A stretch of 64,000 nt of DNA from Castellaniella sp040276085 (lineage in GTDB: Bacteria > Pseudomonadota > Gammaproteobacteria > Burkholderiales > Burkholderiaceae_B): positions 124,001 to 188,000 of the forward strand of contig NZ_JBELOK010000002.1 in the NCBI RefSeq assembly GCF_040276085.1, given 5' to 3'. The position numbers and the translations under genes were made by a program. This document shows, one piece after another, positions 55,034-63,914 of the stretch. The notes beneath the pieces are model-generated. The model saw nothing but the letters and a program-made list of their open reading frames with translations. It did no database searches and was not told the origin of the DNA. Numbering within the stretch: position 1 is the stretch's first letter; each line of letters starts with the position of its first letter.

Positions 55034-56038
55034 CTATAAACAAGTTTTGTGATAATTTCCAACATCAGTAATCGCTCGAGGCAACGAAATCGTCAAGCCC
55101 AGCCCCAACTCGGAGCGAGCGCTAGATATATCAGGAACATATCTATTCCTATCACCTCCGAGAGCATCACATTGGAATATTACAGATTTTTCCGGCGCTA
55201 AAATATCTCGTACTAAATGTGCCAATCCACCAATGGAAATCTCCAGATCCGAGCCAACGTTATAGGCGCACCCTGTATTGCCATGCAGCAATAACTGATT
55301 GAGCCACACCGCAAGGTCTTGTTGATCCATATAGCTTCGGATTTGACTTCCATCGCCTTGAACCTCAATACGAGGTGCCCAAAGCGCATCACGAATAAAA
55401 TTTCCAATGGCAAAATGCGCATCCAAAGGCAAATCCCTGCCAATGAAAGCAAAGCACCTGGCCACGACAAAATCCAAACCAAAATCTTTCCAGTAAAGTG
55501 CGCATAGATGCTCAGCACACCGCTTTGCCACACTATAAGCGCTGTTGGAATTCAATGGATCTGGGCTGCCCAAGTAGCCCTCAGGTAGGCGAGGCAAGTC
55601 TAGTGGCTGGGGGCCGTAAACTCCACCGGAACTCACCAAAAGGAAGCGAAGCACTCCTTGTTTGACTGCAAAATCCAGTAAATTCCGCGTACCGCTCACA
55701 ATCTGGTCGTAACGCACGATGGGACTCAACTTTGGCCCAAGAGTCGAATCCGCTGCCGCATGCAAAATAAATTCAAATTTCCTTTTCCAGGGTAATGAAT
55801 CTGGATTCAAAATATCACCCTGAGCAAAAGAAAGCCACGGCAGCTCAGAAAATTCCTGATTCTCTCTACAAAATTCATCAGGATTGCGGCTTAAAACTAT
55901 GACTTCCGGAGCCCCTCCATCGAAATCGAGCAGCCTCATCCATCGCCTCAGCAAGGCCTTCCCAAAGAACCCTGTTCCCCCTGTCAGTAAAATCTTGCAG
56001 CCTTTGATTTCTTCAGTCGATTGATCTTGGTATCGCAT
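55034..56038 (-). CDS. NAD(P)-dependent sugar epimerase/dehydratase/reductase
   Basis: 334 residues from 56038 (MRYQDQSTEEIKGCKILLTG). Extended short-chain dehydrogenase features are the Rossmann loop 'ILLTGGTGFFGKALLRRWMR', 'ILHAAADSTLGPKLSPIVRY', and the catalytic Ser and Tyr-x3-Lys in 'LLVSSGGVYGPQPL' and 'NSAYSVAKRCAEHLCALY'. It acts on a nucleotide sugar. In this cluster it could be the reductase finishing a CDP-dideoxy or branched sugar. The start overlaps the FkbM gene by 26 bases. Confidence 0.85.
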   Translation of the reverse strand: MRYQDQSTEEIKGCKILLTGGTGFFGKALLRRWMRLLDFDGGAPEVIVLSRNPDEFCRENQEFSELPWLSFAQGDILNPDSLPWKRKFEFILHAAADSTLGPKLSPIVRYDQIVSGTRNLLDFAVKQGVLRFLLVSSGGVYGPQPLDLPRLPEGYLGSPDPLNSNSAYSVAKRCAEHLCALYWKDFGLDFVVARCFAFIGRDLPLDAHFAIGNFIRDALWAPRIEVQGDGSQIRSYMDQQDLAVWLNQLLLHGNTGCAYNVGSDLEISIGGLAHLVRDILAPEKSVIFQCDALGGDRNRYVPDISSARSELGLGLTISLPRAITDVGNYHKTCL

Positions 56039-57140
56039 AGAGGACCAAATCAAATGAATTAAAGAAATGCTGTCTTACGTAATAATCATAATCCTGACAA
56101 AGATCAAAAAGGATCTCCGGAAGCATCCAAATATCGTGAGGGTTATGATAAAGAGAAGCCGCGATAATGGGTCTACTTCTTTTAATTAATTCCTTCGCCC
56201 CTGATAGAACAGCAGCCTCAGCTCCTTCCACATCTAGTTTAATAAAATCAAGATGGCTAGCACAAAACAGCTGATCCAAGGAGACAGCCGTAACCTTAGT
56301 ATTTCCAGCAGTAGAAAAAGCGGAGGATTCCTGCCCTCCGGCATTGAATGAAAACATCTCCTGACAGTCAGACGCCGCCAAAGGCAAGCACACTGTTTCT
56401 GCCCGCCCCCGCATCTTATGAGCCAAGCGTGAAAAATTTTTTGAATCAGGCTCTAACAAATAGGCACGCTCACATACAATCCCAGATTTGCAGAGCTGCA
56501 CATACGTGTCTCCATTGTATGCTCCACAATCCACATAGGAAATTTTCCTGTTTAAAATCCCAGGCAATGTCAAATTATTAAAATACTGATATTCTGTAGA
56601 CTTAAAACTCGAAAATTCAAGATCCAACCCGGCGCGAAACGCACACACTCTGTACAAAATCAACCGGCTTTCTTCGTCAGCCAGTTGCATTGCAACTTGA
56701 GATATCCGATCCATATTTTTTGCCAAGACCACAGGATCTTCAAGCCAGAATCGCCAGCCGAGCTTGCCGCCAAAGGCCCCATAGATATCCCAAGGCATAT
56801 GGTGAATATCGGACCCAGCTTTGACAGCAATTTGTCGCAGATCATCATACGGAGCTGATCGATTGAAAACAGCCAAAACAACCTGTGCTTCCGACCCTTT
56901 CTTGACAAAGTCTTGCCAAGAGCAAACAGGCAAGCTCCCCACCTCACTTTTATTAGGATTTGTCTCAATAAACCCAGACGGTCGCAGCCCATCAAGCCGC
57001 ATTGCTCGAGCCAGATCCTGGCCGAATTGCCCTGCCCCAAACAACCAGATATCCCGATCTCTATCAATTTGATGCGTAGGCTTGACAGCAATTTTCCGTC
57101 CAAGCTGCGCAAACCGAACCGGCCAGTCAGTCTGACGCAT
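56013..57140 (-). CDS. FkbM-family methyltransferase with N-terminal Rossmann-like domain
   Basis: 375 residues from 57140 (MRQTDWPVRFAQLGRKIAVK), preceded by GGGAGGG at good spacing. An N-terminal nucleotide-binding-like unit ('DIWLFGAGQFGQDLARAMRL') precedes the FkbM methyltransferase domain: 'YVDCGAYNGDTYVQLCKSGI', 'AYLLEPDSKNFSRLAHKM' and 'LDFIKLDVEGAEAAVLSGAK'. It probably O-methylates a surface sugar. It overlaps the TPP enzyme gene by 14 bases and the epimerase gene by 26. Confidence 0.88.
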   Translation of the reverse strand: MRQTDWPVRFAQLGRKIAVKPTHQIDRDRDIWLFGAGQFGQDLARAMRLDGLRPSGFIETNPNKSEVGSLPVCSWQDFVKKGSEAQVVLAVFNRSAPYDDLRQIAVKAGSDIHHMPWDIYGAFGGKLGWRFWLEDPVVLAKNMDRISQVAMQLADEESRLILYRVCAFRAGLDLEFSSFKSTEYQYFNNLTLPGILNRKISYVDCGAYNGDTYVQLCKSGIVCERAYLLEPDSKNFSRLAHKMRGRAETVCLPLAASDCQEMFSFNAGGQESSAFSTAGNTKVTAVSLDQLFCASHLDFIKLDVEGAEAAVLSGAKELIKRSRPIIAASLYHNPHDIWMLPEILFDLCQDYDYYVRQHFFNSFDLVLYAIPRSID

Positions 57141-58977
57141 CGCACACCCTCCCCTTCCCTGGCAACGCACGGATGGCACGCCCTTGCCCACGTACTTCTT
57201 CAAGAGTTTCATGTGGCAGGAACGGATACATGTCATCCAGTTCGGGCGTCATAAACTGCCCCTGTTCATTAACCCGAGATTTGATTCGAGGTGAAAACCC
57301 TTGATGCGAATCCACGTGCAGGTCAATGATCATAGGGCCATCTTCTTTTAGCAACTGATCCAACCGTTCAAGATCCTGCTCTGTGCGAATGGATGATGAT
57401 CGAATACCATAAGCCCGACTCACATCCACGAAATTGGGGAACTCGACACCCGAAGCCGGAGTAGCACCCACAATTCTTCCAAAGAAATTCTCGTGTGTTT
57501 GCCAAATGGAAAGATAGCCGCCATTATTTATAATAATAACAATGACATTTTCTTGTATTGTCTTAAGCGTTTGGAATTCTTGTATATTCATTTGAAGACT
57601 TCCGTCGCCCTCAAAGCATACAACTCGCCGCCGGTCCTTTCGGGCCGCCACAGCAGCTCCCAAAGCGCTCGGAAGGCCGTACCCCATGGATGCAGAACCA
57701 GAATTACTATACATCCGTTGGCCACGCCGAAGCATCCCCGCCTGAAACGGGATTATGCATGCTGACGCATTACTGCATACGACAATATCATCATCACGTA
57801 ATTTTTCGAATATCCGGTCAATCACAACATACGGATTAAGCGCCTTTCCAGGTTCTTGGTGATGTTCCGCCAATATGGAATAGCGCTGCCGCAACATCTG
57901 ACACCAATCAATCCACGGCGAAAAATCCGGAAGTAGCGCATCACCCAGCTCATCCTCCAAAAGGTCCAAGAACAGATTAAGATCCGCCACAATACCCAAG
58001 TCTGCTCGGAAGGTCGGCTTACTCAACTCCGCCACATCCACGTCGACTTGCGCCACCCAAGCGTTCTTAGCAAAGGAATCCCAGTTATAGCTCACTTGCC
58101 GGATGTTCAGCCGTGACCCAAGCACCAATACGAAATCAGCGGCTTGTACTGCGAAATTGCCCGCACGCGTTCCAATAGTGCCAGGTCTACCCGCGAAAAG
58201 CGGATGGTCAGACTCGATCAGATCATGCGTCCATGCAGTCGCAAGAGGAACTCTGATGCGTTCAATCAACTTTATAACTCGGGCCTGACAATGTGCTATT
58301 CGAACCCCCGTCCCCCCCAAGATCAGAGGACGGTGAGATTCCAATAACTTCGCGATAACTCGCCGACAAGAAAGCCGGACTTCCTCCCTCTGCGCTGAAT
58401 CAATGCTGTCGGCCATTCCTAATGCAGAGCTTTGAATTTCGATTTGAGCTTTTGACTGCTGAATATCCAGGGGAATATCCAGCCATACAGGGCCCGGCCT
58501 ACCAGATACTGCCTGGCGATAGGCTTCCGGAAGCGCTTGTATTAGATCCTCTTCATCAAGAATCTCTCGAGAATATTTACAAACCGGACTCGCCATCTTA
58601 ATGGTGGGTCCTTCTTGATCACCTAATTGACGCAGTCCAGGGACATTATTGAACGATAAACATGTAGCGCGCTTTATCTGGCCTGAAAGCACAATCATGG
58701 GAATGGAGTCCATGTACGCGCCATACACGCCATTTAGGGCATTGATCGCCCCCGGCCCCGTCGTTAGCATGACCACGGCAGGCTTTCCTGAGATACGGGC
58801 ATATCCTTCCGCCGCCATCGCACACGCCTGCTCATGGTGCATGAATGTACAGCGCAGCTTTTCGTGCCCTCCTAGCGCTTGATTCAAGAACATGGCCCCG
58901 CCGCCCATCACTGTAAAGACTTGCTCTATACCATTTTGAACAAGCCAGTCAGCAATACTTTCAGAAATATTCCGCAT
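57127..58977 (-). CDS. Thiamine-pyrophosphate enzyme, acetolactate-synthase-like
   Basis: 616 residues from ATG 58977, whose A overlaps the neuB-like stop (TGATG). The TPP-activating Glu lies in 'RCTFMHHEQACAMAAEGYAR', the central domain in 'VLGSRLNIRQVSYNWDSFAK', and the Mg/TPP motif in 'VCFEGDGSLQMNIQEFQTLK' through 'IINNGG'. It resembles large acetolactate synthases but sits in a sugar island without a small subunit. With rfbFGH nearby, a YerE-like role is plausible: adding a two-carbon unit from pyruvate to a CDP-4-keto-dideoxy sugar. The substrate is inferred. Confidence 0.85.
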   Translation of the reverse strand: MRNISESIADWLVQNGIEQVFTVMGGGAMFLNQALGGHEKLRCTFMHHEQACAMAAEGYARISGKPAVVMLTTGPGAINALNGVYGAYMDSIPMIVLSGQIKRATCLSFNNVPGLRQLGDQEGPTIKMASPVCKYSREILDEEDLIQALPEAYRQAVSGRPGPVWLDIPLDIQQSKAQIEIQSSALGMADSIDSAQREEVRLSCRRVIAKLLESHRPLILGGTGVRIAHCQARVIKLIERIRVPLATAWTHDLIESDHPLFAGRPGTIGTRAGNFAVQAADFVLVLGSRLNIRQVSYNWDSFAKNAWVAQVDVDVAELSKPTFRADLGIVADLNLFLDLLEDELGDALLPDFSPWIDWCQMLRQRYSILAEHHQEPGKALNPYVVIDRIFEKLRDDDIVVCSNASACIIPFQAGMLRRGQRMYSNSGSASMGYGLPSALGAAVAARKDRRRVVCFEGDGSLQMNIQEFQTLKTIQENVIVIIINNGGYLSIWQTHENFFGRIVGATPASGVEFPNFVDVSRAYGIRSSSIRTEQDLERLDQLLKEDGPMIIDLHVDSHQGFSPRIKSRVNEQGQFMTPELDDMYPFLPHETLEEVRGQGRAIRALPGKGRVCDASD

Positions 58978-60086
58978 CACAATCCGCGATTAATTATAAG
59001 ATCCTTCAGAGACTGATTTTCGTTATAAGGCCCATCGATATGATTTATAGTGAGCTGCTCATCAGCCAGAATAGATTGAACCAATTTTTCACCGTTTATC
59101 ACCTCTCGGCAAGAGAGTTGTCCCTTATGCAAGGGAATAGCCAGATAGAAATCCTTCTCAAAGGTTTCTTTGCGGAGCTCATAACCAGGCGCTAAATCCC
59201 GGCGGGCATACACGCCCCGCACTAATGCGGTCAAGTAGTCCGTTTCTTTACGCGATATAATCCTGCGCGCATTACCCACACCGCCACACATCTCTTTTGC
59301 TTTATGAAAAGCCTTAAACCATACATCGCACTGCCGTGGCAACGAACAATAACTCGAAACCGGCACTCCTTCGTAATCTATATCGATATGCCTTTCCCAA
59401 GTACGAGCCCCCTTACCATAAGAGATAAGCATTGAAGAAGACCAATCATGATACTCATGTGTTGACAACCCGATTACATGGCGTGGATATCTATTTCTGA
59501 GATAGTCTATCTGATCCAAACCAAGATCCGAATCCTCGCTCGGATACAATGAAACGCAGTGATTGATGGCAAGAGGAATATTGCGTTTCTCAAAGAAATG
59601 GACTAGATCATCAAGATCTTTCTCGGAGGCCCCACCGGTGGAAACAACCGTTGGACGACGGGTAGACGCAATTTTTTCAATGAGTACCCAATCGTTCATA
59701 TCAGAACTGGCAATCTTGATGATCGGCATATCAAGATCAACACACAGATCAACAGATTTTTCATCAAACGGAGTGGCCATCGGAATGCAGCCGATATTTT
59801 TTATTTCTTCGACCATTCGAAAAAAATCCGCCCTCTCCAACCAAGTATCTTCGGTCTTCTTTATATATCGATATTCTGTATTCCCCTTAAATTCCGGGTG
59901 AATAAACTCCGCGACATCCCGGAACTGCAATTTAATGGCAGCTTTAATATTATTGAACCTTGCAACAGAACCATGATCACGAATGATTTTCAACCCACGT
60001 GACAAGCTTCCCCAGTGGTTGTTGGCAAGCTCCAGAACAAAAAGGTTTTCAAATAATTCTTTATCCCGCTGCTCTATTGCTCTCAT
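58977..60086 (-). CDS. Divergent NeuB-family synthase with SAF domain
   Basis: 369 residues. The NeuB TIM-barrel pattern is present: 'LFVLELANNHWGSLSRGLKI' (in place of the usual Ala-Glu-Ile-Gly-x-Asn-His), 'PMATPFDEKSVDLCVDLDMP', 'IKIASSDMNDWVLIEKIAST', 'VVSTGGASEKDLDDLVHFFE' and 'HVIGLSTHEYHDW'. The last 70 residues form an SAF/antifreeze-like domain ('RGVYARRDLAPGYELRKETF'). Classical members join phosphoenolpyruvate to a hexosamine to make sialic, legionaminic or pseudaminic acid. No CMP-transferase or 2-epimerase is in the window, so the product is uncertain. It is coupled to the TPP enzyme. Confidence 0.85.
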   Translation of the reverse strand: MRAIEQRDKELFENLFVLELANNHWGSLSRGLKIIRDHGSVARFNNIKAAIKLQFRDVAEFIHPEFKGNTEYRYIKKTEDTWLERADFFRMVEEIKNIGCIPMATPFDEKSVDLCVDLDMPIIKIASSDMNDWVLIEKIASTRRPTVVSTGGASEKDLDDLVHFFEKRNIPLAINHCVSLYPSEDSDLGLDQIDYLRNRYPRHVIGLSTHEYHDWSSSMLISYGKGARTWERHIDIDYEGVPVSSYCSLPRQCDVWFKAFHKAKEMCGGVGNARRIISRKETDYLTALVRGVYARRDLAPGYELRKETFEKDFYLAIPLHKGQLSCREVINGEKLVQSILADEQLTINHIDGPYNENQSLKDLIINRGL

Positions 60087-60452
60087 ATATAACTCTCAAA
60101 TCAACTGATTGATGATTCTTTAACGTGGATCAAAACAACAGACAGCGCCCAGACGTTACACATTGAAACCATTGCAAAACATCAGAGTGCCGAAATTTAG
60201 CGACCACACAAGCCCTAACCAGACCACTAGCCATCCGGAGTTAGTATTTTAGGAGATTTGCTCTACAGCAATTCAGCTAACAAGCGACCAAAAAACCGCT
60301 AATCGGTGCACTCGCACACAAAGCGGCACACGCGACACACAGCACAGTGCCCTTTCACTGTAAACTTACGTTACCTGCGCAAGACTTTATGCCGCCACGC
60401 TCAGCCTATTTCGAACAGTCCGCGCAGACCCACAAGAAGGGAACCCGCACTT
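60087..60452. other. Divergent intergenic region of the sugar island
   Basis: 366 bases between the leftward neuB-like operon and rightward rfbFGH. AT-rich on the left and mixed on the right. It must hold both promoters. No ops/JUMPstart element, clear palindrome or coding sequence was seen. Confidence 0.55.
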
Positions 60453-61226
60453 ATGAAAGCAGTTATTCTGGCCGGAGGGCTTGGCACTCGCATCAGCGAA
60501 GAGACCGCTACCCGACCAAAGCCTATGGTAGAGATCGGTGGCAAGCCTCTGTTGTGGCACATCATGAAAATCTACTCCCACCACGGGTTCAACGACTTCA
60601 TCATCTGCTGCGGCTACAAGGGGTACGTGATCAAAGAGTACTTCGCCAACTATTTCCTGCACATGTCCGACGTCACTTTTGATATGTTGGAAAACACCAT
60701 GCAGGTCCACGAACGCCATGCGGAGCCCTGGAAAGTCACTCTTGTCGACACGGGCCTGGACACACAAACTGGCGGGCGGCTGCGCCGGGTCGCGCCCTAC
60801 CTTCAGGGCGAAGAATCCTTCTGCTTCACCTACGGAGACGGCCTGAGCGACGTTGATATCAGCGCAGTGCTGGCGTTTCATCGGTCAAGTGGACTGCTTG
60901 CCACCATCACGGCCACCGCCCCGCCCGGGCGTTTCGGCGCACTGGACATCCAAGAAGACAAGGTCCGGCGCTTTCAGGAAAAACCCAAAGGTGACGGCGG
61001 CCTGATCAATGGGGGCTTCTTTGTTCTGTCGCCCGACGTCATCAAATACATCGACGGCGACAACTGCCTCTGGGAGCAATCTCCCCTCGAGACCCTGGCC
61101 CAAGAAGGCCAACTTGGCGCCTACATCCACGAAGGGTTCTGGCAACCCATGGATACGCTGCGCGACAAAATCCAGTTGGAAAACTTGTGGCAATCGGGAC
61201 ATGCCCCTTGGAAAACATGGCGATGA
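60453..61226 (+). CDS. rfbF: Glucose-1-phosphate cytidylyltransferase
   Basis: 257 residues, exactly the family length, from 60453 (MKAVILAGGLGTRISEETAT) with AAGGGAA upstream. The nucleotidyltransferase signature is followed by 'RPKPMVEIGGKPLLWHIMKI'; 'CFTYGDGLSDVDI' and 'INGGFFVLSPDVIKYIDGDN' are RfbF-specific. It makes CDP-glucose, the first step to 3,6-dideoxyhexoses. The end overlaps rfbG by four bases. Confidence 0.96.
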   Translation: MKAVILAGGLGTRISEETATRPKPMVEIGGKPLLWHIMKIYSHHGFNDFIICCGYKGYVIKEYFANYFLHMSDVTFDMLENTMQVHERHAEPWKVTLVDTGLDTQTGGRLRRVAPYLQGEESFCFTYGDGLSDVDISAVLAFHRSSGLLATITATAPPGRFGALDIQEDKVRRFQEKPKGDGGLINGGFFVLSPDVIKYIDGDNCLWEQSPLETLAQEGQLGAYIHEGFWQPMDTLRDKIQLENLWQSGHAPWKTWR

Positions 61227-62326
61227 CAGACGGTTTCTGGCACGGCCGTCGCGTCTTCGTAACCGGCCACACTGGCTTTAAAGGCAGTTGGCTCAGCCTG
61301 TGGCTGCAAAAGCTCGGCGCAGAAGTCACCGGTCTCGCCCTCTCGCCCCCGACATCTCCCGGTCTGTTTGATCTGGCGCACGTTGTGCAAGGCATGGACT
61401 CCACTCTGGGGGACATCCGGGATCCGGGGACAGTGCGGTCCGCGATGTCCCGCGCCCAGCCCGAAGTCGTGATCCATATGGCCGCCCAACCGTTGGTACG
61501 CAGGTCGTATCATGACCCTGCAGAAACGTACGCCATTAACGTCCTGGGAACTGTGCACGTTCTGGATGCCATCAGACATTGTCCGTCGGTCAAAGCAGCG
61601 GTCAACGTCACGACAGACAAATGCTATGAAAATCACGAATGGCCATGGCCTTATCGTGAAAGCGATGCGCTGGGCGGGCATGATCCCTATAGCGCCAGCA
61701 AAGCCTGCTCCGAGCTGGTTACGGCCAGCTATCGACGTGCTTTTTTAGAGCACCCTGAACCAGGCCATCAAAAGGTCGCACTGGCCAGCGCCCGCGCCGG
61801 TAATGTCATTGGCGGCGGTGACTGGGCATCCGACCGCCTGATCCCCGATCTGGTGCGCGCGCGCGATAGCCGCCAGCCCCTGCAGATTCGCCGCCCCCAG
61901 GCTGTCCGCCCATGGCAGCATGTACTGGAGCCTTTGCGTGGTTATCTGATGCTGGCAGAACGCCTGCTGGACCCAAACACCCAGTGCGCCCAGGCATTCA
62001 ACTTTGGACCATCCCCCCATGACGCCAGAACCGTCGCCTGGGTGATCGAACGCTTATCCCAACAATGGCACGTACCCGTGCATTACAGCGTAGACCACAC
62101 CGGCCCCCACGAGGCCGGCCTGCTGCAGCTCGACGCCTCAAAAGCACGCCATATGCTGGGCTGGCAGCCTCAATTGACCGTGGAAGCCGCACTGGATCTG
62201 ACGAGAGACTGGTTCGAGCACTTCTGGAACGGCGCAAACCCCAAGGATCTGGTGTTGAGTCAGATCGAGATTTACGAATCTCTCTGCGACACACAACCTT
62301 CACCCCACACATCCGATTTGTTATGA
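61223..62326 (+). CDS. rfbG: CDP-glucose 4,6-dehydratase
   Basis: 367 residues from the ATG that overlaps the rfbF stop as ATGA; an ATG two codons earlier is also possible. RfbG marks are 'RVFVTGHTGFKGSWLSLWLQ', 'VVIHMAAQPLVRRSYHDPAE', 'VNVTTDKCYENHEWPWPYRE' and the Tyr-x3-Lys in 'DPYSASKACSELVTASYRRA'. It makes CDP-4-keto-6-deoxyglucose in the cytosol. Confidence 0.96.
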   Translation: MTDGFWHGRRVFVTGHTGFKGSWLSLWLQKLGAEVTGLALSPPTSPGLFDLAHVVQGMDSTLGDIRDPGTVRSAMSRAQPEVVIHMAAQPLVRRSYHDPAETYAINVLGTVHVLDAIRHCPSVKAAVNVTTDKCYENHEWPWPYRESDALGGHDPYSASKACSELVTASYRRAFLEHPEPGHQKVALASARAGNVIGGGDWASDRLIPDLVRARDSRQPLQIRRPQAVRPWQHVLEPLRGYLMLAERLLDPNTQCAQAFNFGPSPHDARTVAWVIERLSQQWHVPVHYSVDHTGPHEAGLLQLDASKARHMLGWQPQLTVEAALDLTRDWFEHFWNGANPKDLVLSQIEIYESLCDTQPSPHTSDLL

Positions 62327-62336
62327 GATCAGCAGC

Positions 62337-63665
62337 ATGATTGATACGCCCGAAACCCGAGCCCTGCGGCAGGAAATCTCGAACTTAGTGGAAAAATATG
62401 CCACTGTCAGTTTGGCTCCCAAGCCATTTTCCCCAGGAAGCTCGGCTATCCCCCCTTCGGGCAAGCTGATCGACGGTAAAGAATTGCAATTGATGGTCGA
62501 GGCGGTACTAGATGGCTGGCTGACGACTGGTCGATTCAATACCCAGTTCGAGCAGAGTCTGGCGAAGTTTCTCGGGGTCAACTACGCCATTACGGTCAAT
62601 TCCGGTTCCTCTGCCAACTTGGTTGCTTTCAATACCCTGACCAGCCCTAAACTGGGAAACCGCGCCATTCTGCCCGGCGACGAAGTAATTGGAGTCGCTG
62701 CCGGCTTCCCCACGACAGTCAATCCCATTATCCAGTATGGCGCCATTCCGGTGTTTATCGACGTCCATCTGGGCACCTACAACATCAGCGCCGATCTGAT
62801 CGAAGCCGCCATCACGCCGAAAACCAAGGCCATCATGCTGGCCCACACCCTGGGCAATCCCTACAATCTGGATCAGGTGACAGCCCTGTGCAAGAAATAC
62901 AAACTGTGGCTGATTGAGGACTGTTGCGATGCGCTGGGCTCCACCTATCGCGGAAAGATGGTGGGCACCTTTGGGGATATCGGCACGCTAAGCTTTTACC
63001 CCGCCCACCACATCACCATGGGTGAAGGCGGCGCCGTCTTCACCAACGACCCGGAACTGAAGACAATTGCAGAAAGCTTCCGGGACTGGGGGCGAGACTG
63101 CTACTGCGCCCCTGGTTGCGACGACACCTGTGGCAAACGATTCGGTTGGCAATTCGGCACCCTGCCCGCCGGCTATGACCATAAATACACCTACAGCCAT
63201 CTTGGCTACAACCTGAAGATTACGGACACTCAGGCTGCCTGCGCCCTGGCGCAGCTTGAAAAAGTACCCTCTTTCATCGCCCAGAGGAAGGCTCATTTTT
63301 CCTACATCAAGGAACAATTGTCTGACTGCGAGGAATTTCTGATTCTGCCCGAAGCCACGCCTCATTCAGATCCATCCTGGTTCGGCTTTCCCCTAACGCT
63401 ACGCGACGATGCGCCTGTCACACGCCTGGACCTGCTGACCTACTTGAACCAACACCGCATCGGGACACGGTTGCTGTTTGCGGGAAATCTGACACGGCAA
63501 CCCTACATGCATGGCCGGAATTACCGTGTCAGCGGGACTCTGGAAAATACGGATACGGTTATGAACCAGACGTTCTGGGTGGGTGTGCAACCCGCACTGA
63601 CTCAGGAAATGATTGATTTCATGGTTCTGAAGATCAAGACGTTTTTGGGGGTTGTGTTTGAGTAA
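62337..63665 (+). CDS. rfbH: CDP-6-deoxy-4-hexulose-3-dehydrase (E1)
   Basis: 442 residues. It is a PMP-dependent enzyme of the aminotransferase fold. The usual PLP lysine is replaced by His in 'LSFYPAHHITMGEGGAVF', a hallmark of E1. The [2Fe-2S] ligands are in 'DWGRDCYCAPGCDDTCGKRF', giving the Cys-x-Cys-x7-Cys pattern, with the first Cys in 'LIEDCCDALGSTYR'. It removes the C3 hydroxyl. The reductase partner (E3, DdhD/AscD) is not in the window. Confidence 0.96.
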   Translation: MIDTPETRALRQEISNLVEKYATVSLAPKPFSPGSSAIPPSGKLIDGKELQLMVEAVLDGWLTTGRFNTQFEQSLAKFLGVNYAITVNSGSSANLVAFNTLTSPKLGNRAILPGDEVIGVAAGFPTTVNPIIQYGAIPVFIDVHLGTYNISADLIEAAITPKTKAIMLAHTLGNPYNLDQVTALCKKYKLWLIEDCCDALGSTYRGKMVGTFGDIGTLSFYPAHHITMGEGGAVFTNDPELKTIAESFRDWGRDCYCAPGCDDTCGKRFGWQFGTLPAGYDHKYTYSHLGYNLKITDTQAACALAQLEKVPSFIAQRKAHFSYIKEQLSDCEEFLILPEATPHSDPSWFGFPLTLRDDAPVTRLDLLTYLNQHRIGTRLLFAGNLTRQPYMHGRNYRVSGTLENTDTVMNQTFWVGVQPALTQEMIDFMVLKIKTFLGVVFE

Positions 63666-63914
63666 TGAGTGTAGTGTTCGAAAAACCCCACCTCAATCTG
63701 AAGCGTTATTTATGCTTAAGAAGCAAAGCTAATGCCTGCGCACGTCAAAATCGAATGATCCTGGATTCGTATAGTCCCCACCGACAAACCCGCCAAAATT
63801 AAAGAAAAGCTTCTTGATGTAAAGGTTGATCTAGGTATCCGTTCGGCGAACGCAACTTGGGCCGGCTGCGGATCCGATAGAGCATACGTGTCCGCTTAAC
63901 TAGCGTGGACGCAT
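63666..63914. other. Junction between rfbH and an IS66-type element
   Basis: 249 bases without a recognisable gene. Near 63885-63911 the sequence GTCCGCTTAACTAGCGTGGAC, with short inverted ends, resembles the region just inside IS66-family left ends. The exact terminus cannot be fixed without the other end. Confidence 0.4.

Noticed and set aside
58312..58318. Seven-C run in the TPP enzyme gene as a second phase-variation tract
   Set aside because: Too short to be convincing, and it encodes a conserved glycine-rich loop.
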